From: Lasiosphaeria ovina
Taxonomy: Eukaryota; Ascomycota; Sordariomycetes; Sordariales; Lasiosphaeriaceae
DNA: 64,000 bases
Direction: 5' to 3'
Assembly: GCA_033439765.1 (NCBI GenBank)
Contig: JAULSN010000001.1
Span: 1,798,001 to 1,862,000, forward strand
Shown: positions 1 through 10,283 of the stretch, piece by piece
Numbering within the stretch: the stretch's first letter is position 1
How the letters are laid out: each line of letters opens with the position of its first letter
The notes under the pieces: generated by a model
Told to the model about the DNA's origin: nothing
Database searches by the model: none
Seen by the model: only the letters and a program-made list of their open reading frames with translations
Position numbers and translations under genes: made by a program

Positions 1-744
1 CTCGAAGATCGCCTCCCACGCCCCTTCAAGCTGCGCTGGCTGCGTGAACTGATGGATCTCGTCGATGAGCTCTACTTCGAGTATGGTATCGTCCACCAGG
101 ACATCCGGGGCGACAACCTGTCGATCTCCGACACCGGCTCCATCCTCATTTTCGACTTTGGCCTTGCCACCCAGGTTGGCACCGACCGTAACGGTCGGTT
201 CCAAATCGGAGAGATCCCCGAGATGAACGATGTCAAGGGCACCATGTTCTTTCTCTACAGGCTCATCACCCATGATCCCCAGTACTCGCAATACTTCCTT
301 CGGGGCGTCGACGAGAGCAACATTGTGGACCGCGACAAGTGGGTCAAGCACGCCGATGTCGAGCTCGACCACGACGTCGACACCTTTTACAACGAGCTCA
401 TGGCCTGGGTGCGCAAGCGCCGCGACGGCCCCAAGCTGACCCACTACACGCAAGCGCCGCGTCACTTTGAGATACCCGACATGCCCGAGCACAACATGGG
501 ATGGTGGTGCGGGAACAGCCACTCCAAGACGGAGGAGGAAGCTGGCCGCCCGGTGTTGACGTGGGAGCGCCCGCCCGCGTCCAAGTGGGACAAGAGCCGG
601 AAGCTGCTAGCCACGGGAAAGTATGCCGATGAGCAGCCGCCCGTCCGTTTCATGCACGTCCCGGATCCAAAGAAGGGGTTTCCACAGATTGGTATGACGA
701 ATGCGGCTCTGCCTGGACAAGACGGACAGAAGAAGGATGGATGA
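1..744 (+). CDS. protein kinase-like protein, 5' end cut by the window
   Basis: The frame is open from base 1, so the N-terminal part lies outside the window; the first internal ATG is at 52. The visible part holds a kinase catalytic loop (HQDIRGDN, the H-x-D-x(4)-N pattern with Asp and Asn kept) followed by FDFGLA, matching the DFG magnesium-binding motif. The usual APE motif and C-lobe are not evident; instead a charged region of about 170 residues ends in a Lys/Gly/Gln-rich tail. This is typical of divergent fungal kinase-like genes of unknown substrate. Activity cannot be judged because the glycine loop and catalytic lysine are missing from the window. The last 60 bases of the gene are duplicated just downstream. 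Confidence 0.7.
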   Translation, partial: LEDRLPRPFKLRWLRELMDLVDELYFEYGIVHQDIRGDNLSISDTGSILIFDFGLATQVGTDRNGRFQIGEIPEMNDVKGTMFFLYRLITHDPQYSQYFLRGVDESNIVDRDKWVKHADVELDHDVDTFYNELMAWVRKRRDGPKLTHYTQAPRHFEIPDMPEHNMGWWCGNSHSKTEEEAGRPVLTWERPPASKWDKSRKLLATGKYADEQPPVRFMHVPDPKKGFPQIGMTNAALPGQDGQKKDG

Positions 745-821
745 TTGAATAGAGAATCCAAAGAAGGGGTTTCCACAGATTGACAAGATGAACGCGGCTC
801 TGTCTGGACGGGACAAAGAGA
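665..821. repeat. imperfect direct duplication of the kinase-like gene 3' end
   Basis: Bases from about 665 to 731 recur from about 756 to 821, offset 91. Both copies share ATCCAAAGAAGGGGTTTCCA and then a similar stretch reading ATGCGGCTCTGCCTGGAC or AACGCGGCTCTGTCTGGAC. The second copy lies after the stop codon. Related GGAGGATGGAA(T/C) units follow to about 885. Confidence 0.75.
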
Positions 822-1803
822 AGAAAGAGGAGGACCTCGTTAGGGCGGAGGATGGAACAGGGACAGACGGAGGATGGAATAAAGGCCTCGAAGAGACGAG
901 ACTGATGAGTATGGCAAGGAGTTGCGTGCCGCCCACTATCCTTCTCCTGAACCTGTAGACTCTCATAAACGGAGGTCTCTACTGCTAGCAAGTTGTTCAA
1001 AATTTATTGATTGACCCAAGCTAGAATGACATACATAATCGAGGGTGCAAACATGTGGAGAAGGTAGCCCACCACGACGCCTTTCCCAAGGCAGTCCACC
1101 CTGTTCAATGAGACAGTCCTGTTTTGGGACTCCGCAATAGTCATTAGAACGTGACACAATTTCCGATGATCAGAATATAACATATCATCACACCAACGCC
1201 TCAGATGCTGGTCGTGAGGCTGTGAGAGCATGATACGTGCCCCCATTCTAACTTTTACGCAGGTCCTCCCCACTTAGCAACTTCACTCGCAAGTACCGTT
1301 TGAGCCTTTGAGCACGAATGCTACGGAACAGTTGCTTTGGCGTTTACAAAGGAAATCAATCAGCTGTATAGTTATGACAACGGCGACATGAGGCTGCTTC
1401 AAGCGTATCTATGCTCAAGACAAAGACCGAGTGTGCAGCTCCCCTCACCCCCTTTGTTTGAGGCAACACCATCCCCGCTTCCACAAGAATGCCATGTACA
1501 ATGCCATCGATGTGTGTCTGCTTCTTCCACACTTGTATGGAATTGAGAAACGTACAGGTGTATTGTCAGGGCTGTCAGAAGAGAGGAGTCAGTGCCCGAA
1601 AACTTCATCCAGAATAGATACATAAAGCGTTGAGCTCTCCGCCGATCACTGAGATTTTCTTTTGATCCACCACTCCAAACCTTTCAACATCACAGCGACT
1701 ATCTGTTCAACAACTAGTCAACACCTACAGCGCAGCCAGAATAGACACGCATCCTTATCCCCCAAACCACAGCCCACCTTACACAACCGCACTCACATAC
1801 ACA
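745..1803. other. intergenic, no supported gene
   Basis: After the duplicated tail there are only short overlapping frames in both directions with no recognisable motif. The last 120 bases before 1804 are C/A-rich, as in fungal 5' leaders. Confidence 0.6.
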
Positions 1804-2151
1804 ATGGGTGTCACCATCGTCTCCAACAACAAGAAGACCCTCGGTACGAACACCAAGGGTGTGAAGTTGATTATCGAGGCGGCGGTTGAGACAGTGCAAG
1901 TCCAACACCTCCCCCACTTTGGAGTGGTGTGCCCTCCTCCCAACAGCCTGGCTTTCCAGCCGTCGGCCGAGACGGAGGAAAAGAACTTGGTCCTGCGCGG
2001 ACGCTTCCAGGAGGCGTGCATGCACATCAAGGCCATGGAGGTGGACCCGCGCTACCGGGACTTCCTCACTAGAGAGCAGAAGGCTGACGTCGATGCCACC
2101 ATCAACGGCACGCTGTTCGCGGGGCTCCGGGGCGTCTGCACCAGGTATTAA
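1804..2151 (+). CDS. small hypothetical protein, 115 aa
   Basis: An intronless frame with a good start context (CACAATGGG) after a C/A-rich leader. The protein begins MGVTIVSNNKK, has no signal peptide or membrane segment, a Pro-rich middle (VCPPPNSLAFQP) and a charged, probably helical second half (residues about 60-100). I do not recognise a family. The codon pattern (GC-rich third positions such as GTC, ATC, GAC, CTG) looks like that of the genuine genes here, which is the main reason to accept it. The stop is followed by T-rich DNA and then the AT-rich repeat field. Confidence 0.5.
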   Translation: MGVTIVSNNKKTLGTNTKGVKLIIEAAVETVQVQHLPHFGVVCPPPNSLAFQPSAETEEKNLVLRGRFQEACMHIKAMEVDPRYRDFLTREQKADVDATINGTLFAGLRGVCTRY

Positions 2152-2405
2152 CATACTTGGTGGCTCACTCCCACCCCCTACTACTTTTTATCCTTTTCTA
2201 TTCGAGAAGGGACATTTTCCTAGGTCCATTCTCGATGTCTCGCAAGGTTTGTTTATTGACCGTTTACATCGGTGGAAATCCAACATTTCCCCCGGCTTTT
2301 TGAAGTGCTTTCCCTAATAGATAAAACCCACAAGAAATAGAGCAATCTTTCTGCCACACTATGTTCTTCGCCCCGTAAAATCCAAACACGGGAAAGCCCA
2401 TGTTG

Positions 2406-2910
2406 GCCCTGGGATGGCCTTAAACTCACTCAGCCACAACAGCATTCTCCGAACGCGGGTCCCCCTAAAAGCCCCGCGAATGCTTCACTAAAAACCTTAT
2501 AATCATAGCCCTAGGATGGCTTTAAGAAAACTCCTTAGCCCTGGGGAGTAATATTGGCTCAAAACTCTAGGCGGACTTGGGATGGCCTTAAACTCAACCA
2601 CTAGAGTATTCGCCTAATCAGATACATGAAAAACCCTGCGAACACTGACAGCCCATGGGATGGCTGCGACAAAATTCTTTAGATAACCTGCCTTCCGAGT
2701 GAGCAAAACTCGAGCAATGATAAACCTGGGACTCACTGACTAGAGAATATTTGGAACTCTACGAATGGTTGAAGTCCTGGAATGGCTGGAATAATTTGAA
2801 GGATAACAGGCCCGAGATAATCTTGTTGGAGGTTATGCCCTCCGCTTATGCCCTCCGCTTATGCTCTCCGCTTATGCTTTATTTTAGGGATGGTCGTAAA
2901 GATCCACGTA
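2406..2910. repeat. degenerate dispersed repeat units (GGGATGGCCTTAAACTCA type)
   Basis: Related cores occur near 2406 (CCCTGGGATGGCCTTAAACT), 2508 (CCCTAGGATGGCTTTAAG), 2575 (CTTGGGATGGCCTTAAACTC), 2651 (CCCATGGGATGGCTGCGAC), 2774 (TCCTGGAATGGCTGGAATA) and 2884 (TTTAGGGATGGTCGTAAAG). Spacing is irregular, roughly 65-125 bases. Units differ mainly by transitions, as expected for an old array decayed by C-to-T change. No coding sequence is visible. Confidence 0.6.
2833..2877. repeat. 13-bp tandem repeat, about 3.5 copies
   Basis: Units TTATGCCCTCCGC at 2833-2845 and 2846-2858, TTATGCTCTCCGC at 2859-2871, then a partial TTATGC. Confidence 0.9.
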
Positions 2911-4033
2911 TAATACGCCTGGGATCTCTAGGTAGAGGCTATATCCTCTATGTATATTAACAACCGCGGGATTTGTGTATGATACTGGGATCCGCTATTG
3001 GAAGCTATTCAAGAAGGATTTCGGGTCCTGCCAGCCGTTTGGAAAGGTTTTGCAATCGTTTGGCACGCCGGGCTGGTATGAGAAGGCCTTCCGGACGTCG
3101 GGAAAATGCCATGACACTTTTTCCTTGGGAAAGTTGCGAGAGTGGTTGAAACTTGACCCCCAAGATTAAGGAAGGTGGATAAAGAGGATAGAGCGTATGT
3201 TTTGATAGCAAGGAATGGCATGGGTCTCTGTCAACGAGGCCTATGTCCCGGTCAGGTAGACTGCTAGATTTCTGCCGGTCCCGCGGCCACCAGTATTGAT
3301 TTGCGGTCCCCTCCGATTTTCCGGTACCGATACAGCCTTCGTACTAGCTCGGGTTCATACACAATGTGAATGTTGACGTGGAGATAAGTGGCCCAGGTAA
3401 AAGGGGTTTGTTTACAGACATCCAAAAGAGGGTATTCCCCTAACCTATTGTAGCTCAGTGTTAACCCAGTGTCCTCCTTCTTTATTTCTTCACCGGTCAC
3501 CTTATATAAGGTGGCTGGCTTGCCCTATCTGATCTAACGGATGGGCGTTCTTTTTCTCCTTTTCCTAGCTTTTTGGAAAAAATCTCTACTCTTTCGCAAT
3601 GATCAAAGATTTCAGGCCGTACGCCTTTCCTCGATATGTTGACTACGTGACATGTCTTCTTAATACCTTCGCGGCTCGCCTTGCGTTTCTTTTGGTGCTT
3701 TTGGGGAAGACGGACCTTCCAACACTTCAATGTGGAATCGTATCAATGGATCAAGAGGTTGATCTGTACCTAGGGTTGTCAGCGACAGGTCATGCACATC
3801 CAGGCAGGCAGAATAACATTGAAAGAGGCTGATTCTGGAGATTTCTGTAGGTCATTAAAAGAAGGACTGAGTTCTTTAAGCAAGGTAGGCGACGACGTAT
3901 AAGCTACCGGCTATGCGCGTCCAAGAATTAGTGCTTATTCTTCCTTATATCACGAATATCACGATTCGGTTGCATCCACAAAACTTCAACCGCCTTCCTG
4001 GTGTTCCCTTCTCTCAAAACCAGCTAGACCTCT
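2911..4033. other. intergenic, AT-rich, no supported gene
   Basis: Only short frames of 64-101 codons without motifs. A TATATAAG sequence at 3503-3510 followed by a pyrimidine-rich stretch looks promoter-like, but the only frame behind it (3599-3832, 77 codons) has no recognisable feature. Confidence 0.5.
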
Positions 4034-4716
4034 TCACGCAGGAGCGCTCTCGACATCCTCCGCCTGGGCCTGGGCCGGCGGCAAGGCTGTGGAAATGTCG
4101 CGTAGCTCGGCCCACGGCGGGTACGTCGACTTGCCGTCAGCGCCGAGGTGGACGATGCGGCCGCCGTCGACGTACTTCTCGACCCAGCCCAGCGCGGCGA
4201 CGGTGTGGACGAGGTTGACGTAGGGCCCCTCGGCAGCCTGCAGGGCCTGGAACTCGGGGTCCTGGTTGACCCGGGTGAGCTCGGCAAAGCTGCGGAAGTA
4301 GAACTCGACCGTGATGTCGTGGTCCTGTTGACATAGGGGGTTACTGTCAGCAAGCGCGGACGTGGACGGGTTTGGCTGTGGAAATGGAAACTCCGGAACG
4401 CACGTCGATCACCCAGCCGCGCTTGTTGCGCCGGTTCATGCCGTCGAGTGCCTCGCGGAACGGTGCTGGCGTGTAGACCTATGCGTAACGAGACAATGCT
4501 GCCGCGTGAGTAGGACTTCTACGGGGAAGGCTGAGGTTAACACTCGCCACGAACCATCTGATATATCTCGATGCCGTTCCTGGCATGGATGCCGGCGACC
4601 TTGGAGAGGTACTCGCGCGAGAACTTCTCTCCTTCCTCCAGCGGCTTTTCCTTCTTGGTGTAGATCTGGAGCGTGAGACGCAGCAAGCGGCCGGGCGAGG
4701 TTGCGGAGGCTGACAT
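4034..4716 (-). CDS. EthD-domain protein, three exons, 175 aa
   Basis: Join of 4555-4716, 4404-4478 and 4034-4324 on the minus strand; introns of 76 and 79 bp with GT-AG ends, and frame is kept at both joins. The start is the ATG at 4716 (CCAACCATGTC). The protein is a small ferredoxin-like dimeric alpha-beta-barrel protein of the fungal EthD type. An opening strand (RLLRLTLQIYTKK) is followed by EEFSREYLSKVAGIH-like helix residues, then across the first join IYQMVYTPAPFREALDGMN, and across the second RGWVIDDHDITVEFYFRS. The conserved NLVHTVAALGWVEKYVDGGR lies in exon 3. EthD-type proteins are often decarboxylase- or cyclase-like helpers of catabolic or secondary pathways, but no pathway gene adjoins this one. 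The region upstream (4717-5940) separates it from a divergent NmrA-like gene. Confidence 0.85.
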
Positions 4717-5940
4717 GGTTGGCAAGGGGCGCTTTGCAAGGAACGGGATTCGAGGCCAGGCCGAGGTTAGTGAATGTCAAAGGGTACTGTGTATCTCCCG
4801 TCTTCTTTCCATTAAAAAGATCCCAATGTGTAACATAAATACCGTCTCTATGTCAACGTCGAGCCGAGGCTCGCCGGACTTAGCGGCGTTAGCAGCAGTT
4901 CATCCGTCGCCGAGGCGGGATTGAGACTATAAACACCGATGGCCGCTGCCCTCGGCGTATCTCTCTTCCTCAAATACGGAGCCATTGTTCGGTTGCTGTG
5001 TGATTTCATTGAGTTTTTGGTCAGCAATATCGGATTCGGTGCGCCGTGTTCTCGACTAACGGCGCGAGACTTGGCCGACGTTGCACTGACACTCCGGTCT
5101 GGGGCCATCTTGGACCGTAAAGACGTGCCTCTTTGGTCTAGTGTTGAGCAAGGAATGCGGCTGGGTGACGCTGGCATCGGCGAATCGGCGAATCGGGGGC
5201 CGCGTGTCCGTCTGGGCAGGACAACCTGCAAGTCAAGGTGTCGAGCTGTGTCGCATGCTTGTAACGACTGCTTGTTGAGTGTCTAGGATGGCACAAGCAT
5301 GTGGAAAGTGATGTCGGGATGTCAAACAGATTTCCATCGAAAAGAAGGAAATTCTCCATTCGGTTCCTTATCCTCGCGAGACACGAGCCCGTAGTCACGC
5401 GAGCACCCGTTTCTGCTCCCGGATTTCTCGCAACATTTATCTAGTTCTCGTCTACATGTGCAGCAGCCCGTAGACAAACAATTCTATCGTTGAACTTGGT
5501 GGAGGAAAAGTCCAGCATGTTGACCAGTCTGCTGCAACGCAAGGGGAGCGGGGTGCTGCCTTCATCGCTGATGCGTGAAGCGTCGTGTTAGGCTATGGGG
5601 ATGGGCTTACTGACTGACCCAGAAGAGATTGGCAAATCACAATACGGACCCAGTCAATTGGGACGGGAGATCTTCGTATTGACGTCGAAAGCAGGGGTAG
5701 GTCGGGTTGCGCACAGGCTCAGCAAACGGTATCATGAATCATCGACTGCAGACAGTCATCGTGACGCAAGGAATGGGCACTTTGGATACAATCCAACCAA
5801 ACGGGCACCGAAGGCACAAGCCGATCTGATCACGTTCAAAAATAACTGGCAGCCGTGAAAAGAACGTCCAACTTCTTTCCTACGCTTGCATTAGATCCGT
5901 CTGCCGCCATCGCATCGTCTTACCGCCCCAGACGGCAACC
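4717..5940. other. intergenic between divergent EthD and NmrA-like genes
   Basis: Frames at 4939-5286 (plus) and 4848-5231 (minus) overlap each other; neither shows a motif, a signal peptide or a convincing codon pattern. Probably promoter DNA for the two flanking genes. Confidence 0.45.
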
Positions 5941-7167
5941 ATGTCTCGCATTGTCTGCAGCACGGCGGTCGAAGGCCAGACGGGCTTTCTCATCGCTAAG
6001 CTGCTCATGAAGAAGCTCGAGTCGCTCGGCGCATGGTCGTCGCCTACAAGCCGGGCCGCGAGCGGGCCGTCATCACGGCCCTCAAGCAGACGGGTTGCGA
6101 CACCATCTGCCTGTTCCATCCACACACCTCGACAAGTACGAGATCACGCTCGAGCTGGTGCTCGCGGCCAAGAAGGCCGGCGTGCCCAACGTGGTGCTAA
6201 TCAGCTCCGCCGGCTGCGACTACGCGGACCCGGTGCGGCAGCCCCGCCTGCGCCAGTTCATTGACATTGAGACGGCCGTGCTGTCGACCAAGGGCGACAC
6301 GGGCACCGCCACGGGGCACTTGCCCTGCATCATCTGGTGTGCGTTTTGCTGTTGCTGAAAAAAAGGGAGGCATAGAAAAAACAGAGTTAACGAGAACACC
6401 GCGGCCAAAGCGCCGACTTCTATGCCGAGAACCTGCTGCTGTACCCGGAGCAGGCTAAGGTCGAGAGCGTGCTACCGCTGCCTATCGGCGAGTCCAACAA
6501 GTTTGCGCCCGTCGCCCTCGGTGTGCGTGCCTGCCGCCAATCGTTCTGGCTCTTCGAACTGTCCCAGCTGGACACAGCAACCCATCTGCTAACACGCGTA
6601 TCCTGCAAATCTAGGACGTCTCGCACCTCGCGGCTGACGTTCTCACCGGCAAGGGTAAGCACGAATTCGACGACAGGCACCGCGGCCAGATGGTGGTCAT
6701 GACAGGTAATACGCTTCGAATACCAGACCGAACAAGACGGAAATGGAAATACGCTGACCGCAGCTCCGTGCCCGTCTACCTAGGCCCGTTGCTGTGCGCA
6801 GGCAACGGGCTCGCCGAGGCAGCGAGCAGAAGCGATTGGCGCGACGCTGGATTTTGAGAACATCTCCATGTCCGTCTCATTCCATACTCCCAATGCGCGC
6901 TCGCCCACAAAAGTACACCCGTCTGACAGAATATACGCAACCAGATCCGAGGCGAAGCGCATCCTATCGGTGCAGTCCGAGAGCGACAAGTCGGAGCAGG
7001 AGTACATCCTCGACTACTACAGCCTGGTGCGCGAGGGTAAGACCAACTTCGTGGCGACGACGGCTTTCCAGTTCGTCACGGACGTCCAGGCCACCGAGCC
7101 CGACGACTTCGACTTCTTCAAGCTGTACGCCGCCGAGCTGCGCCCCCGGAAGAAGGTCAAAGCATAA
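5941..7167 (+). pseudogene. NmrA-like NAD(P)-binding protein, broken by three single-base frameshifts
   Basis: Clear NmrA-family sequence spread over several frames. It starts MSRIVCSTAVEGQTGFLIAK at 5941, shifts near 6031 (one base short) into MVVAYKPGRERAVITALKQ, shifts near 6113 (one base short) into VPSTHLDKYEITLELVLAAK and VVLISSAGCDYADP. It continues through introns 6337-6410, 6523-6614 and 6706-6783, which keep frame (ADFYAENLLLYPEQAK, LPLPIGESNKFAPVALG, then DVSHLAADVLTGKGKHEFDD, then GPLLCAGNGLAEAAS). A third shift near 6828 (one extra base) restores EAIGATLDFENIS, and a last intron 6870-6944 leads to SEAKRILSVQ and the stop at 7165. NmrA-like proteins are SDR-fold NAD(P) sensors or reductases. 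The intact splice sites and C-terminus argue that the breaks are recent, or are sequencing errors. Confidence 0.75.
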
Positions 7168-10100
7168 ACAAGAAAAATGGATGGGGATGCGGTGTGATGG
7201 CGAGATTTGGCGCGAGAGAAGGGTTAGTTGTCTGCGTGGTTGAGATGTAATCATTGCGGTATATTGGAATCCACGCATGCTGACCATGTGAGTCAAGTTG
7301 TTCAACGACTTGTTGTGGGTGTGGGAAAGAGTTTGGAGTGACTCAGAGTATAGCTGAACCGGTTTGCTCGTTGGCAGCCCCCGGCATGGCCGGTTGCACC
7401 GGCAGTTTTTGTTGGCAGTCTTACCGGCTAGGCAGGGAGTAATCTTCTCGTATCTAGTTGGCTTTGTGTTAATTAGACTGGTGCTGGGTGCACTAGAGCT
7501 GAGGTTCGACGATATCGTAGAGGTTGCATTCGGCCATAGATGTTGTGGTCTGGACTATCTAGGGCCTAGACTTCTAGTGGCCTAATAACACCAAGGGAAA
7601 CGCAATTGGTAGGCCTTGAACCAGAAATCATCCAGCTACTCCGACCGGCGCAAGATTCAGCGGTGGGAAACAAAGAGACAGATAAGCTCGCCAGGGCGGT
7701 CGACTTAGAAACGCAGCCATATCAACACGAGCAGATGCCTAGTCTGGAATGGAGGCCCTTAATCCACCTTGCCATCTTGTGACTGTGTCGTGCATCCAAT
7801 AGAATAGCCTCCAAAGATTCAATGCGGAGTCGCAGGCAGCAGGATCAACAATCCACCCGCGTGCATTGCAGTAGCTTCTTGGAAGGACAACGCACAAGAG
7901 GCACGACATCGAGTCGAACCGAAACAGGAGATGGGCCCATTGGGGAAGGACGGCGGTCAAGGGGAAGAAGAATCAATGATGGGCCTACAAATCATGCAGA
8001 TATCTGGCCACCATGGCTAATTAATTACCTGCCGAATGACTGGCCAAATTAGCTAAGCATTTAATCAAGAGTCGTTGTCTGCAACTCTGCATCGCAGCAG
8101 CCCGCTGCTGCCCGTCATCGGCACCGGGCCGGGTGCGGTGCCGCAATTGAAATAATCGTGCGGCGTTGATGGCGCAATGCCCGAGTCAGGTCATGCATCA
8201 TTCGATTCACTCTGAAGTGGCCATGTTCCTCTACAGCGTCGGTGTCGGCATGGCTACATGTCGAATCTCCGCGGCGTGGCAATTGGACCCGGGGAAAGAG
8301 ATAAAGATGCCGTATTGTTGTTTGTTTCGATGCAGAACCGGCGTCCGATTGTAACCCGGCCATGTGAAACAGCATTTGGGTTGAGGCTGGCCGCAGACGC
8401 CGTCCCACCCTCGGAAGCGTGGTCCGGTGCTTGCGGTGAGACGGACACAGCTATCACCAAGGCTGCTGCCATGCGTATCTGAGAGCCTTGGGCGTAAATG
8501 TGTCTTGGCACGCTGTTTGTTGAGCGTGTCTTGCTCGCCCGTGCGACGTGGCGGTTATCACCATTGCACAATAACTGAGCCAGGTGCGTCTGTGTCGCTG
8601 TCGGGGTCGCTCGCTAAGCCATGCGACAGCTCCCGGCAGGCTTTGTCCAAAGTTCGTGATCTTGCCTGCCGTGTCCTATAGCCGAGGTATTCGTGGCTAC
8701 TTGGGACAAATCCAGGCACCGGTGTCGGATTGTCCAGGGTCCACGTCGGCGCTTCCCGGCATCTAGAACAAATCAAGGTAGTTCTGGTCTACTCCGTAGA
8801 AGACGCAGACGAGGCTTCCAATCTAGGTCTGGGGTTTCCAGCGCCGACGACACAGTGAAACACGCGGTTGGCCTGTCTGTGCGACCAGGCACCAGAATAA
8901 ACTCTGCCTTACCCGACTAAGCAATCTGCGTCGTGTTCTCTGCGGTCGGTGTCAAAAACCGGCAGCAGCGATTCAATCCAGAAGCCTGGTGTCGCGCGTC
9001 TGTTCCCGGGGACATTTTTAGCTACCTGGCCCTAGACCTGGCCGCTCATGTTCCAGCCTGCCCCGGACCTTCTGGTGGCTCCGACGAGCTGGGAGAAACA
9101 ACAGAGTCCACTGTCCGCCCACTGGCGGGCCTATCCAGGCCGGTGCCGTTCTGTCGGATTCGCAAGGAAGGCTAGGGGCCGTTGCTGTGAGGCGCTGTAG
9201 GCCAATCCCGGAGGCAACGGCAGGGATTTGTGAGGCCGAAAAACACGGGGGCCAATCCGGGAAACATAGCCACCGTGTTATCGGTTTGGAGTTCGTCACC
9301 ATAGCCGCCAGGCGGCCTCTGCCCATCGGCCGGCGACGAGGGGGGGACGCTCAACGAACCCGACCAGAGTCCAGACAGCGGGTGGTTTTAGTGGCTGTGC
9401 GCTGTTTAATGCCTCCGCTCTGCGTCCGTCGCTACTGCACCCCGAGGCCTCTAATTCCACGCTGCAGCCTGCGCCTCTTATGACGAACAGTACGTTTAAT
9501 GCCCCCATGACTGTTTTAACACTGTCCCATCTGGTGCACCTTCCACGTCAAGCTTTGCGGGGTTTGGCCGCACTCGCACAGTGGATACAATAGCACAAAG
9601 TGCGGCTGTCTCTCATTTGTCAATCCTTGCACGGTGCGTAATGCGCTTAGCCCAGCTTGGTTTCGGTCTATTTCACCTTGCGTTCTGCCTGCCCCGTCCG
9701 CGCGTCCTCATTCGTGGGTGAAGCTGCGGAGCGGATCCCCCTCCCCAGATTTATGCCGCTTGGCCCTGTTGGGGATTTTGGAGTCCTCCTCCCCGATGAG
9801 CCATCGCCGGGAGAGGCACCCGGCCGGCGTGTCAAATGAGGCACTGGCGTCCCCGTCCTAGCCCCTAGGCAGATGCAGTGAAACTTGCTGCGCATCCGAC
9901 AGACCACCGCCCATGTGCTCTGGTGGAATTATATAGAGACCTCGGGCACCCACAGACTCAGATGCCTGGACTGTCTGACAGAAGCGACGATCACTTCAAA
10001 CATCACGTTGCATTCATTGTTTTTGTCGCCACCTCGCACCCCAGAGTGACGATCAAGTGGAGTGCCTGCTGCCTGGCTTCCTGCCTTATACATCCATCAG

Positions 10101-10283
10101 CTTCAGTGTGTATAAGAGCAGACCACACCTTCACCCACATCACCACCTTCCTTCACATCACCAACTTCAAGTCAACAACCCACACAGCAACACAGTGTCA
10201 TCACCCAAGACAGACCCAATCTTCAGGGTCCACACTCTTCAACCCCAATTATCACTTACGGTATCATCCGTTCACACTCCACA
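7168..10283. other. 3.1-kb intergenic region, no supported gene
   Basis: Many frames of 60-105 codons overlap on both strands from 8.1 to 9.9 kb, none with a motif; GC content alone explains them. The last 250 bases are a C/A-rich leader for the amidoligase-like gene. Confidence 0.5.
10111..10116 (+). promoter_or_regulatory. candidate TATA element of the amidoligase-like gene
   Basis: TATAAG lies 168 bases before the ATG at 10284, with a CA/TC-rich stretch (CACCTTCACCCACATCACC) between them, the arrangement expected for a fungal RNA polymerase II promoter. Position and sequence only. Confidence 0.35.

Noticed and set aside
4939..5286. 115-codon frame with a hydrophobic start, and the overlapping minus frame 4848-5231
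   Set aside because: No family, no splice continuation and no codon pattern that favours either strand.
5781..5812. GGATACAATCCAACC as a fifth TIR-element end
   Set aside because: Only about ten bases match the terminus, with no internal similarity and no opposite end nearby.
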